A stretch of 64,000 bases of DNA, taken from contig JAFVUV010000003.1 in NCBI GenBank assembly GCA_017502525.1, forward strand, positions 62,001 to 126,000, written 5' to 3'. The stretch comes from Clostridia bacterium. GTDB lineage: Bacteria; Bacillota; Clostridia; Christensenellales; Borkfalkiaceae. Both the position numbers and the translations under genes were made by a program. Under the pieces are notes generated by a model. It was not told the DNA's origin, searched no databases, and saw nothing but the letters and a program-made list of their open reading frames with translations. Within the stretch, counting starts at the first letter, position 1, and each line of letters begins with the position of its first letter. Positions 19,724 to 28,161 of this stretch are shown one piece after another.

Positions 19724-19795
19724 TTGTTGCCTATTCAAAATTGAACTATAATAACTATGGTTCAATTATTTATAGGCAATTTTTATTTTTGTTTT
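19724..19795 (+). terminator. Long hairpin after galK, terminator-like, overlapping a possible promoter
   Basis: TTGCCTAT (19727-19734) pairs with ATAGGCAA (19772-19779); inside, TTGAAC (19741-19746) pairs with GTTCAA (19760-19765). A T-rich run follows, so it can terminate galK. TATAAT at 19747-19752 with TTGTTG 17 bp upstream (19724-19729) lies inside the same palindrome, so an operator/promoter is the other reading. The rest of the 328-bp gap to 19970 is AT-rich and holds only the promoter listed next. Confidence 0.55.
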
Positions 19796-19862
19796 CATGT
19801 TTTTGATTTTTGTTATTTTATTTATAATATTATAAATAATTAAAAAATCGCGCGCTAGTTTC

Positions 19863-19891
19863 TTGATTAAATTTTTAAAATGTAGTAATAT
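19863..19891 (+). promoter_or_regulatory. SigA-type promoter of the paaK-ior operon
   Basis: TTGATT (19863-19868), 17 bp, TAATAT (19886-19891). A small AGTG...CACT dyad (about 19896-19908) lies at the expected transcript start and could be a regulator site. Confidence 0.6.
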
Positions 19892-19970
19892 ATAGTAGTG
19901 TGACGCACTAGATAACTATCCGTCTAAGAAAATTAAAAATTAAGTTATAAATAATTTTAAGAGGTTATTA

Positions 19971-21269
19971 ATGATTTGGTCAAAGGAAGAGACGCTTTCA
20001 AGAGAAGAAATTGAAAAAATTCAGCTTGAAAGATTGCAAGAAACTGTAAATAGAGTTTATGAAAAAGTTGCTCCATATAGAGCAAAAATGGATGCTGTAG
20101 GTGTTAAACCTGAAGACATAAAGAGTCTTAAAGATTTAGCAAAATTGCCGTTCGTTACCAAACAAGATATGCGAGACAATTATCCGTTCGGTCTTTTTGC
20201 CGTTCCGCGTTCTGAACTAGTTAGAATTCACGCATCAAGTGGGACTACGGGTAAGCCAACAGTAGTTGGTTATACTGAGAACGACTTGAAAACTTGGACT
20301 GAGTGCGTTTCAAGAATTGCTTGTATGGGTGGCGCTAGCAAAGATGACGTTGCGCAAATTTGTTTTGGTTACGGGATGTTTACTGGTGCGTTAGGCTTGC
20401 ATTATGGTTTAGAAAATATCGGTGCGACAATCGTTCCGTCGTCAACGGGTAATTCTGAAAAGCAAATAATGTATATGAAAGACTTTGAAACTACGCTTTT
20501 AGTTGCCACTCCGTCTTACGCGCTTCGTCTTGCTGAAGTTGCTCGTGAAATGGGCGTTGACCCCGCTAAAGACTTAAAAGTTAAAATCGGCTTGGTAGGT
20601 AGTGAACTTTTGACCGACGCTATGCGTGAAGAAATGTATAAGGCGTGGGGTAAAGATATGCTAGTTACTTCTAACTATGGTATGAGTGAGCTTATGGGAC
20701 CAGGCGTTTCAGGTGAGTGCGAATATCTTTGTGGTATGCATATTAACGAGGACTATTTTATTCCTGAAATCATTAATCCTGAAACCGGCGAAGTTTTACC
20801 TGTGGGAGAAAAAGGCGAGTTAGTTATTACTTGTATTAAAAAAGAAGGTATTCCACTTATTAGGTATAGAACAAAAGATATTACCCGTTTAATGTATGAA
20901 AAATGCAAATGCGGAAGAACTTTCTGTAGAATGGAAAATCTTTCAGGTAGAAGCGACGATATGTTGAAAATTAGGGGCGTAAACGTATTCCCAAGCCAAA
21001 TTGAAGAAGTTATTCTCGGATTTGAAGAACTTGGCCCACATTATGAGATTATCGTAACTCGTGAAGGATATACCGATAAACTTGAAATAAGAGTAGAACT
21101 TGCACAGTCAACCGATTCTTTCGGTGAGTTGGAAAAACTTTCAAACGGAGTTCGCAATAAGCTTAAGGTTATGTTGGGACTTGATGCAAAAGTTAAACTT
21201 GAATCGCCAAACACTTTGCAAAGATTTGAGGGCAAGGCGAAAAGAATTAAGGATTTAAGGAGTAAATAA
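19971..21269 (+). CDS. paaK: Phenylacetate-CoA ligase family protein, copy 1
   Basis: Adenylate-forming enzyme joining an aryl-acetic acid to CoA with ATP use, or running in reverse to make ATP. Visible: the SSGTTGKPTVVGYT phosphate loop, YGMSELMGPGVS, PLIRYRTKDIT with the GRTF segment, and RGVNVFPSQIEEVILG. The 432 residues match PaaK. It opens an operon with indolepyruvate oxidoreductase; in archaea and clostridia that pairing goes with aryl-pyruvate breakdown. The product pool is likely phenylacetate, indoleacetate or hydroxyphenylacetate (inference). Ribosome site AAGAGG. Confidence 0.92.
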   Translation: MIWSKEETLSREEIEKIQLERLQETVNRVYEKVAPYRAKMDAVGVKPEDIKSLKDLAKLPFVTKQDMRDNYPFGLFAVPRSELVRIHASSGTTGKPTVVGYTENDLKTWTECVSRIACMGGASKDDVAQICFGYGMFTGALGLHYGLENIGATIVPSSTGNSEKQIMYMKDFETTLLVATPSYALRLAEVAREMGVDPAKDLKVKIGLVGSELLTDAMREEMYKAWGKDMLVTSNYGMSELMGPGVSGECEYLCGMHINEDYFIPEIINPETGEVLPVGEKGELVITCIKKEGIPLIRYRTKDITRLMYEKCKCGRTFCRMENLSGRSDDMLKIRGVNVFPSQIEEVILGFEELGPHYEIIVTREGYTDKLEIRVELAQSTDSFGELEKLSNGVRNKLKVMLGLDAKVKLESPNTLQRFEGKAKRIKDLRSK

Positions 21270-21270
21270 T

Positions 21271-23010
21271 ATGGCAGAAAAAATTATTATGCTTGGTAAT
21301 GAAGCAATCGCTAGGGGCGTTTACGAAGCAGGTGTTAAAGTTTCTAGTGCGTATCCAGGCACGCCAAGCACTGAAATAAGTGAAAGTCTTGCAAAATACG
21401 AAGAAGTATATACTGAATGGGCGCCTAACGAAAAAGTTGCTGCGGAAGTTGCTTTTGGTGCGTCTTTTGCAGGTGTTAGAAGTCTTGCGTGTATGAAACA
21501 CGTGGGATTAAACGTTGCAAGTGATCCACTTTATACCTTTGCATATACTGGCGTTAACGGTGGCTCGGTTATAGTTGTTGCTGATGACCCTGGTCTAGCA
21601 AGTTCACAAAACGAGCAAGATACTAGAATGATTGGTCGTTCTGCACACGTTCCCGTTTTAGAACCTGCAGATAGCCAAGAAGCCAAAGATTTTGTTAAAT
21701 TTGCGTATGAAATTTCTGAAAAATACGATACGCCTGTAATTTTGCGAACAACTACAAAACTTTCGCACTCCCAAGGCGTAGTTGAACTTGAAGATAGAGT
21801 AGAAGTTACTGATAAAGTTTATGAAAGAAATCTCCGTAAATACGTTATGATGCCGGCTTCAGCTATTGCGAGACATTTAGTCGTTGAAGAAAGGGATAAT
21901 AAATTGCAAGAAGACGGTTGTAATTTTCCTATAAATAAAATGGAAATAAAGGATAACAAAATCGGTTTTATTACTAGTGGAATTCCTTATCAATACGTGA
22001 AAGAAGTTTGTCCAAATGCAAGCGTTTTGAAACTTGGAATCGTTAATCCACTACCTAAAAAACTTATTGAAGAATTTATTTCTAAAGTTGAAACCGTTTA
22101 CGTTTTCGAAGAACTTGAACCCGTTATTCAAGAACAAATTGAATCTTGGGGATATAAAGTAAAAGGCAAAGAATTGTTCACAAAACAAGGCGAATATAGT
22201 GCTAATTTATTAAGAAAAGCATTGTTTGGTAAGGATAATATGGAGTTTAATAAAAAAGACGCTCCTAATCGTCCTCCGATACTTTGTCCTGGTTGTCCAC
22301 ATAGAAGCGTATTTTCAGTTCTTAACAAGTTAAAAATTCACGCAGCTGGCGATATCGGTTGCTACACTTTAGGGGCAGTTGCTCCGCTTGGTGTTATCGA
22401 TAGCACGCTTTGCATGGGTGCTAGTATTTCTTCTTTACACGGCATTGAAAAAGCAAGGGGTAAAGATTTTATAAAAAATTGGGTAGCAGTTATTGGTGAT
22501 TCAACTTTCTTACATACGGGCGTAAACTCATTGATTAATATGGTTTACAACAAGAGTACTGGAACGGTTATTATACTTGACAACCGTACGACCGGTATGA
22601 CCGGACATCAACAACATGCTGCGACAGGCCAAACACTTAAAGGAGAAGAAACTTACGCTATAAATCTTGCAGAGTTATGTAAAGCAGTTGGTGTTCCTAA
22701 CGTTGTGGAAGTTAATGCGTTTGACGTTGTTGAACTAGAAAAAATTGTAAAACAAGCGGTTGGTGGCAACGTACTTACCGTTATAATAGCGAAAGCTCCT
22801 TGCGCATTGCTTAAAGGACAAAAATTCCCATATAAATGCGTTGCTGATTCTGAAAAATGTAAAAAGTGTGGAATGTGCTTAAAGATTGGATGTCCTGCAA
22901 TCACCAAGCAAAGCGACGGCACGGTTAAAATTGATGAAACTATGTGTAATGGTTGTGGACTTTGCAGTAGTTATTGTAAATTCGGTGCGATTCAAAAGGT
23001 GGAAAAATAA
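21271..23010 (+). CDS. iorA: Indolepyruvate:ferredoxin oxidoreductase, alpha subunit
   Basis: TPP and Fe-S enzyme that turns aryl-pyruvates plus CoA into aryl-acetyl-CoA, CO2 and reduced ferredoxin. The order is N-terminal pyrimidine-binding domain (SSAYPGTPSTEISE, AGVRSLACMKHVGLNVA), middle domain, TPP domain (CPGCPHRS, GDIGCYTLG, IGDSTFLHTG, NRTTGMTGHQQH) and a C-terminal ferredoxin module with two CxxCxxC clusters (CKKCGMCLKIGC, CNGCGLCSSYC). At 579 residues it is complete. One base separates it from the ligase upstream, and iorB starts one base after its stop. Confidence 0.96.
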   Translation: MAEKIIMLGNEAIARGVYEAGVKVSSAYPGTPSTEISESLAKYEEVYTEWAPNEKVAAEVAFGASFAGVRSLACMKHVGLNVASDPLYTFAYTGVNGGSVIVVADDPGLASSQNEQDTRMIGRSAHVPVLEPADSQEAKDFVKFAYEISEKYDTPVILRTTTKLSHSQGVVELEDRVEVTDKVYERNLRKYVMMPASAIARHLVVEERDNKLQEDGCNFPINKMEIKDNKIGFITSGIPYQYVKEVCPNASVLKLGIVNPLPKKLIEEFISKVETVYVFEELEPVIQEQIESWGYKVKGKELFTKQGEYSANLLRKALFGKDNMEFNKKDAPNRPPILCPGCPHRSVFSVLNKLKIHAAGDIGCYTLGAVAPLGVIDSTLCMGASISSLHGIEKARGKDFIKNWVAVIGDSTFLHTGVNSLINMVYNKSTGTVIILDNRTTGMTGHQQHAATGQTLKGEETYAINLAELCKAVGVPNVVEVNAFDVVELEKIVKQAVGGNVLTVIIAKAPCALLKGQKFPYKCVADSEKCKKCGMCLKIGCPAITKQSDGTVKIDETMCNGCGLCSSYCKFGAIQKVEK

Positions 23011-23011
23011 T

Positions 23012-23581
23012 ATGGATAAATTAAACGTAATGATAGTTGGTGTTGGTGGACAAGGCACGTTGTTAACCAGTAGAATTATAGGTAAAGTCGCTTTGAGTGC
23101 AGGTTATGACGTTAAAATTAGCGAAGTGCATGGTATGGCTCAACGTGGTGGTAGTGTTGTTACTTTTGTTAGATACGGTGAAAACGTATGTGAGCCGGTA
23201 GTTGAAGAAGGGGATGCTGACATTTTAATCGCTTTTGAAAGATTAGAAGCTTTAAGATATGCTCATTTCTTGAAAAAAGACGGTGTTTTGATAGTTAATG
23301 ATTGCAAAATTGATCCTATGACCGTAGTTATCGGAGCAAATCAATATCCGGAAAATATTATAGAAACATTGAAAGATGAACATAAGGTATTCTCAATCGA
23401 CGGTGCTTCGGTTGCAAAATCTTTGGGAAACAGTAAAGTTTTGAACTCAGTTGTTTTAGGGCTAGCCGCAAAATATATCGGTTTTTCGAAAGAACAATGG
23501 CTTTCAATTATTGAAAAAACAGTTCCATCCAAGACGATTGAAATAAATGAAAAAGCGTTCCTTGCGGGATATGAAAATTAA
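23012..23581 (+). CDS. iorB: Indolepyruvate oxidoreductase, beta subunit
   Basis: Small gamma-domain subunit of the Ior complex. The N-terminal GVGGQGTLLTSRIIG and SEVHGMAQRGGSVVTFVRYG motifs are diagnostic. I start it at the ATG at 23012, directly after iorA; an earlier in-frame ATG (22886) lies inside iorA and would add 42 unrelated residues. The resulting 189 residues are the normal length. Translation is probably coupled to iorA, as no strong ribosome site is seen outside the GGTGG in the end of iorA. Confidence 0.95.
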   Translation: MDKLNVMIVGVGGQGTLLTSRIIGKVALSAGYDVKISEVHGMAQRGGSVVTFVRYGENVCEPVVEEGDADILIAFERLEALRYAHFLKKDGVLIVNDCKIDPMTVVIGANQYPENIIETLKDEHKVFSIDGASVAKSLGNSKVLNSVVLGLAAKYIGFSKEQWLSIIEKTVPSKTIEINEKAFLAGYEN

Positions 23582-23599
23582 GATTTATAGAGGGATTTT

Positions 23600-24898
23600 A
23601 TGATTTGGAATGAAGCAAAAGAGTGTATGAGCCGTGATGAGCTTTCGTCGTTGCAAGGTGCAAGACTTGTTAAGCTCGTTGATTACGTTTATCACAACGT
23701 TGAATTTTATCGTAAAAAAATGCAAGCGGTGGGTTTAGAACCCGGCGATATAAAGAATATTGAGGACATAGTTAAATTACCATTTACGACAAAAGACGAT
23801 TTAAGGGATAATTATCCGTTTGGTCTTTTTGCAGTACCTCAATCACAAATCGTTAGAGTGCATGCATCAAGTGGTACAACAGGCAAGGCAACCGTAGTAG
23901 GTTATACTAGAAGAGATATTGAAATTTGGGCGGAGTGTGTTGCAAGATGTTTTGCAATGACGGGGGTTACAAAGAACGATATTATTCAAATTGCATACGG
24001 TTACGGATTATTTACCGGTGGCTTAGGTGCGCATTATGGTGCGGAAAAAGTTGGGGCAATGGTTGTACCTATGAGTACAGGTAATTCTAAAAAGTTAACT
24101 ACTATGATGGTTGACTTCGGCGCGACAGCTATTGCGTGTACGCCGTCATATTTGTTACATTTAGCGGAAGTATTAGAATCTGAAAACAAAATTAAAGATA
24201 TTAAATTAAAATATGCAATTTGTGGCGCTGAACCATGGACGGAAAAAATGCACAAGGATATTGAAGAAAGACTTCACGTTTCTGCACACGATATTTATGG
24301 CTTAAGTGAAGTTATGGGACCTGGCGTAGCGTGTGATTGTAAGTTTCATACAGGGTTACACGTTTGTGAAGACCATTTTTATCCTGAAATACTAAATAGT
24401 GCTACTTTAACTACTCAAATCCCTGGGGAAACGGGTGAATTAGTATTTACTACTCTTACAAAGGAAGCGTTGCCGTTAATTAGGTACAGAACTAAAGATT
24501 TAACGAGTATAGATTATTCTACTTGTCAGTGTGGAAGAACTAGCGCGCGTATAAGCAGGTTTAAAGGTAGGGTTGACGACATGTTGATAATTCGTGGCGT
24601 AAACGTATTCCCGAGCCAAGTTGAAGCAGCGCTTGTTGACGTTGAAGAAGTTTCACCTCACTATATGATTATAGTTGATAGGGTAAATAATCTTGACACG
24701 TTAGAGGTTCAAGTTGAAATTAATCCCCAGTATTTTACTGATGAAATTAGGGGAATTGAAGCTTTGACAAAAAAGATTTCACACGTATTAAATCAAGCTT
24801 TAGGACTAAATCCAAAGGTTAAAATCGTTGAACCTCAAACGTTAGTTCGTAGCGAAGGTAAAGCTGTTCACGTAATTGATAAACGTAAATTATATTAA
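23600..24898 (+). CDS. paaK: Phenylacetate-CoA ligase family protein, copy 2
   Basis: Paralogue of the first ligase, also 432 residues, with SSGTTGKATVVGYT, YGLSEVMGPGVACDC, LIRYRTKDLT and RGVNVFPSQVEAAL. The two copies flank iorAB and have clearly diverged (for instance in the acceptor-side middle part), which hints at different aryl-acid ranges or different directions. The name is family-level; the substrate cannot be assigned from sequence. Confidence 0.92.
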   Translation: MIWNEAKECMSRDELSSLQGARLVKLVDYVYHNVEFYRKKMQAVGLEPGDIKNIEDIVKLPFTTKDDLRDNYPFGLFAVPQSQIVRVHASSGTTGKATVVGYTRRDIEIWAECVARCFAMTGVTKNDIIQIAYGYGLFTGGLGAHYGAEKVGAMVVPMSTGNSKKLTTMMVDFGATAIACTPSYLLHLAEVLESENKIKDIKLKYAICGAEPWTEKMHKDIEERLHVSAHDIYGLSEVMGPGVACDCKFHTGLHVCEDHFYPEILNSATLTTQIPGETGELVFTTLTKEALPLIRYRTKDLTSIDYSTCQCGRTSARISRFKGRVDDMLIIRGVNVFPSQVEAALVDVEEVSPHYMIIVDRVNNLDTLEVQVEINPQYFTDEIRGIEALTKKISHVLNQALGLNPKVKIVEPQTLVRSEGKAVHVIDKRKLY

Positions 24899-24915
24899 AA
24901 AAAGGAGAAAATGAT

Positions 24916-25344
24916 ATGGTAGCAAAGCAATTATCGGTTTTTATTGAAAATAGACAAGGAAGATTAGGTGAAGTATTAAACGTTTTAAAAACTAACGGCG
25001 TTAATATTCTTTCGTTAAGTTTAGCTGACACAACCGAATACGGATTATTGCGCTTAATCGTAAACAATCCTGAGTTAGGAAAAACTAAACTTGCAGAAGA
25101 AGGCTTTTCAACTATGCTAACTTCGGTTTTAGTTCTTAAAATTAATCACGAAGCAGGAAGTTTACAAGGACTTCTTAAAACACTATCAGATAACAATATA
25201 AACGTTGAATATATGTACGGGTTATCTATAGATGGCGAAGAAGCGTCAGTGGTGCTTAAAGCATCTGATTTAGTTAAGGCTGAAGAAATCTTGCTTAAAA
25301 CAGGCGTAAAAACGTTATCTTCTGATGATATTTTAAGTTTATAA
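24916..25344 (+). CDS. Double ACT-domain protein
   Basis: A 142-residue protein made of two ACT-type beta-alpha modules (about residues 4-70 and 72-140: LSVFIENRQGRLGEVLNVL, then INHEAGSLQGLLKTLSDNN). ACT domains bind amino acids; stand-alone pairs often sit beside paaK/ior genes. It probably senses an aromatic or branched amino acid for this operon, either on an enzyme or on a regulator (inference). AAGGAG ribosome site; 17 bp after paaK copy 2 and 1 bp before the next gene. Confidence 0.85.
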   Translation: MVAKQLSVFIENRQGRLGEVLNVLKTNGVNILSLSLADTTEYGLLRLIVNNPELGKTKLAEEGFSTMLTSVLVLKINHEAGSLQGLLKTLSDNNINVEYMYGLSIDGEEASVVLKASDLVKAEEILLKTGVKTLSSDDILSL

Positions 25345-25345
25345 T

Positions 25346-26155
25346 ATGGTTATTGATTTTCATACGCACGTTTTTCCTGATAAAATTGCTAAATCAACGA
25401 TTGACGCTCTTCACTCTAATTCGGGAAATATTCCATATACCGACGGAAGTGTTCAAGGTATGCTTGATGCAATGGAACGAGCGAATTGTGATGTTTGTGT
25501 AACGTTGCCTGTTTTAACAAAACACACTCAATTTGAAAGCGTAACAAAGTTTGTTTGCCAAATTAATGAAAAATTTTCTAATTGTGAAAGAAAACTAATT
25601 TCTTTTGGTGGAATGCACCCACAATGCGAAAATATTTACGAAAAAATGGTTGAGCTAAAAAAACTGGGAATAAAAGGGGTGAAAATCCACCCTGATTATC
25701 AGAATACTTTTATTGATGACGAAGGTTACTTAGAAATTCTTCGTTCAGCAAAAAAATTAGATTTGATTGTCGTTACGCACGCGGGTATTGATGATGGCTA
25801 TATAGGTCAACCTGTTAAATGTCCGCCAAACCTTATTAAAAAAGCAATTGAGCAAGTTGGATTAGAAAAGTTCGTATTAGCGCATTACGGCTCGCATTTG
25901 CAATGGAAGGAAGTTTTAGATGTTTTAGCAGGAGAGAACGTTTATTTTGATACCGCGTTTTCTTTGCATCAAATTGACGAAAATACTTTCAAAGATATTC
26001 TATATAAACACGGCGACGATAAAATTTTATTTGCTACAGACTGTCCGTGGAGAGATATAAAAGATGATATTGCCATAATTAAATCATTTAATTTGGGCAA
26101 GGAAACTGAAGATAAAATATTTTTTAAAAATGCTATTAAATTACTAGGGATTTAG
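25346..26155 (+). CDS. Amidohydrolase family 2 (TIM-barrel metal hydrolase)
   Basis: Metal-dependent hydrolase or decarboxylase of the COG2159 group, 269 residues. The metal ligands are visible in order: DFHTHVF near the start, GVKIHPDY, VVTHAG, LAHYGSH and FATDCPW near the end. The family includes decarboxylases of aromatic acids and hydrolases of small amides, so a role in the aryl-acid pathway is possible, but the substrate is unknown. Located inside the ior operon (1 bp after the ACT gene, 9 bp before the aminotransferase). Confidence 0.82.
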   Translation: MVIDFHTHVFPDKIAKSTIDALHSNSGNIPYTDGSVQGMLDAMERANCDVCVTLPVLTKHTQFESVTKFVCQINEKFSNCERKLISFGGMHPQCENIYEKMVELKKLGIKGVKIHPDYQNTFIDDEGYLEILRSAKKLDLIVVTHAGIDDGYIGQPVKCPPNLIKKAIEQVGLEKFVLAHYGSHLQWKEVLDVLAGENVYFDTAFSLHQIDENTFKDILYKHGDDKILFATDCPWRDIKDDIAIIKSFNLGKETEDKIFFKNAIKLLGI

Positions 26156-26164
26156 GGTGTCATT

Positions 26165-27352
26165 ATGTATAACAAAAAAGCATATGCGCTAGGTAGTAAG
26201 CGCTCAATAATTAGAGAAATTTTTGAATATAGCAAAGTTCGTGCTCAAGAAATAGGCACTGATAAAGTTTATGATTTTAGTTTAGGCAATCCAAGCGTTG
26301 AACCGCCCAAGGAAGTTACTGAAACGATAAAAAATTTAATTTCAACTAACAACCAAACTCTTTTGCACGGATATACGTCCGCACAAGGCGATTTAGCTGT
26401 TAGAACTGTGATTAGTCAAAATATAAACAGCAGATTTGCTTTAAATTTAACGCCTAATAATATTTATATGACTTGTGGTGCTGCTGCTTCATTGTCTATC
26501 TGTCTTAAAGCGGTTATGAACGAAGGAGAAGAGTGCATAGTATTTTCACCTTTCTTTACTGAATATAGGGTTTTTGTTGAAAACGCTGGCGGGAAACTAG
26601 TTGTAAGCAATCCTAATTTTGATACTTTACAAATTGATTTAGAAGATTTTAACTCGAAAATTACTGAAAATACGAAAGCCGTTATTATAAATTCGCCAAA
26701 CAATCCAAGTGGGGTTGTGTATTCAGAAGAAATAATTTTAAAAGTTTGTTCTATTTTAGAACAAAAACAAGCTGAATTTGGCCACGATATTTATTTGATT
26801 TCCGATGAGCCGTATAGAGAATTGGTTTATGGTGACGTAAAAGTGCCGTATTTAATGAATTATTATAAAAACACTATGGTTTGCTATTCTTATTCCAAAT
26901 CATTGTCGTTACCTGGAGAAAGAATAGGTTATATTGCAGTTAATCCAGATATGAATAATTCTAGCGAAGTATATCTTGCCGTTTGTGGTGCGGGCCGTAG
27001 TTTAGGCTACGTTTGTGCGCCTAGTTTGTTCCAAAAAGTAATTGAAAAGTGTATAAATGCAAAAGTTAATATTGATGCTTACAAACAAAACAGGGATATA
27101 ATCTATAATGCTTTAACGGAATACGGGTTTGATTGCGTTAAACCAGACGGGGCGTTCTATTTGTTCGTTAAATCACCCGATGGTGATGCTTATTCAATGT
27201 ATGAGAAAGCTAAAAAGCATGAAATATTGTTAGTTCCTTGTGATGATTTCGGCATTAAAGGGTACGTTAGAATAGCATATTGTGTCGATAAAAAGAGAAT
27301 TGAGAATTCACTTGATGCCTTTATGAAACTAGCAAAAGACTATTCGTTATAA
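26165..27352 (+). CDS. Class I/II PLP-dependent aminotransferase
   Basis: Fold-type I aminotransferase, 395 residues. NSPNNPSGVVYSEE, the SDEPYRELVY aspartate segment, the PLP lysine in YSYSKSLSLPGERIGYIAV and the C-terminal arginine in GYVRIAYC are present. As last gene of the ior operon it is the natural source of aryl-pyruvate (from tryptophan, phenylalanine or tyrosine) for IorAB, with 2-oxoglutarate as amino acceptor (inference from context). Annotation pipelines would probably call it an aspartate aminotransferase-like protein. Confidence 0.88.
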   Translation: MYNKKAYALGSKRSIIREIFEYSKVRAQEIGTDKVYDFSLGNPSVEPPKEVTETIKNLISTNNQTLLHGYTSAQGDLAVRTVISQNINSRFALNLTPNNIYMTCGAAASLSICLKAVMNEGEECIVFSPFFTEYRVFVENAGGKLVVSNPNFDTLQIDLEDFNSKITENTKAVIINSPNNPSGVVYSEEIILKVCSILEQKQAEFGHDIYLISDEPYRELVYGDVKVPYLMNYYKNTMVCYSYSKSLSLPGERIGYIAVNPDMNNSSEVYLAVCGAGRSLGYVCAPSLFQKVIEKCINAKVNIDAYKQNRDIIYNALTEYGFDCVKPDGAFYLFVKSPDGDAYSMYEKAKKHEILLVPCDDFGIKGYVRIAYCVDKKRIENSLDAFMKLAKDYSL

Positions 27353-27375
27353 ACGAAAATTAGCTAATATAAAGT

Positions 27376-27405
27376 AAAAAAGCGCAGTTTTTACTGCGCT
27401 TTTTT
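27376..27405. terminator. Bidirectional terminator, ior operon / ppa
   Basis: AGCGCAGT and ACTGCGCT arms around TTTT, six A before and six T after. It ends the ior operon on plus and ppa on minus. Confidence 0.92.
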
Positions 27406-27417
27406 CGTATCTTATTT

Positions 27418-27960
27418 CTATTTTGCTGTTAATTCATATAAATGCGTTTTATAATTTTCCATTGATTTTTTAATTATATCTATTGCAACGTCTTTATCAG
27501 AAGCAACGTCAACTGTTGTATCTTTATTTTCTAACTGTTTATAAACGGAAAAAAAGTGTTGCATTTCGTCAAAAATATGTTGTGGAAGGTCGTGTATGCT
27601 CTTATATGTATTATAGTTAGGGTCAGTATCTGGTATTGCTATAATTTTTTCATCAACAGCACCACTATCGTTCATTATAATTACGCCTATGGGATAGCAT
27701 TTTACTAAACTCATGGGTATTAAACTTTCTGAACAAAGAATTAGCACGTCCAACGGGTCGTTATCAGATGCTAGTGTGTGTGGAATAAATCCATAATTAG
27801 CGGGGTAATGGGTTGACGTATATAAAATTCTATCAAGTCTTAATAGCCCAGTTTTTTTGTCCATTTCGTATTTTTGTTTACTGCCTTTGCTAATTTCTAC
27901 AACGGCAATAAATTCTTCAGGTTTAATTCTACTACTTTCAATATCGTGCCAAATATTCAT
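27418..27960 (-). CDS. ppa: Inorganic pyrophosphatase, family I
   Basis: Splits pyrophosphate from biosynthetic reactions, including ADP-glucose and aryl-CoA formation. The family I signature is DNDPLDVLIL with the metal-binding aspartates; KYEMDKKTGLLRLDR and HYPANYGFIPHT also fit. 180 residues, the normal bacterial size. Many Clostridia use family II or membrane enzymes, so a soluble family I enzyme is a mild lineage marker. AGGAGT ribosome site. Confidence 0.95.
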   Translation of the reverse strand: MNIWHDIESSRIKPEEFIAVVEISKGSKQKYEMDKKTGLLRLDRILYTSTHYPANYGFIPHTLASDNDPLDVLILCSESLIPMSLVKCYPIGVIIMNDSGAVDEKIIAIPDTDPNYNTYKSIHDLPQHIFDEMQHFFSVYKQLENKDTTVDVASDKDVAIDIIKKSMENYKTHLYELTAK

Positions 27961-27990
27961 TTTTACACTCCTATCCCAAAAATTTTATAT

Positions 27991-28019
27991 ATTATAACAT
28001 TTAAAATGTATTTTTGCAA
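27991..28019 (-). promoter_or_regulatory. SigA-type promoter of ppa
   Basis: Minus strand TTGCAA (28019-28014), 17 bp, TATAAT (27996-27991), about 30 bp before the ppa start. Confidence 0.75.
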
Positions 28020-28125
28020 TATTTTATTAAAAAGTGTACTTTAATTTTAATTATCGTAACTATATACTCAGTTTATAAATATCAATTTATAAATAAAAGT
28101 TTTTTACAAAAAAGTGCAAACTGAT

Positions 28126-28154
28126 TTGCGATATTTTTAAATTTTTGATATAAT
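28126..28154 (+). promoter_or_regulatory. Promoter giving a probably leaderless transcript
   Basis: TTGCGA (28126-28131), 17 bp, TATAAT (28149-28154). Only seven bases separate the -10 box from the GTG start at 28162, so the transcript should begin at or next to the start codon. Confidence 0.65.
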
Positions 28155-28161
28155 ATTTAGC

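Noticed and set aside
22886..23011. N-terminal extension of iorB inside iorA
   Set aside because: It is the shadow of the iorA ferredoxin domain; the ATG at 23012 gives the family start.
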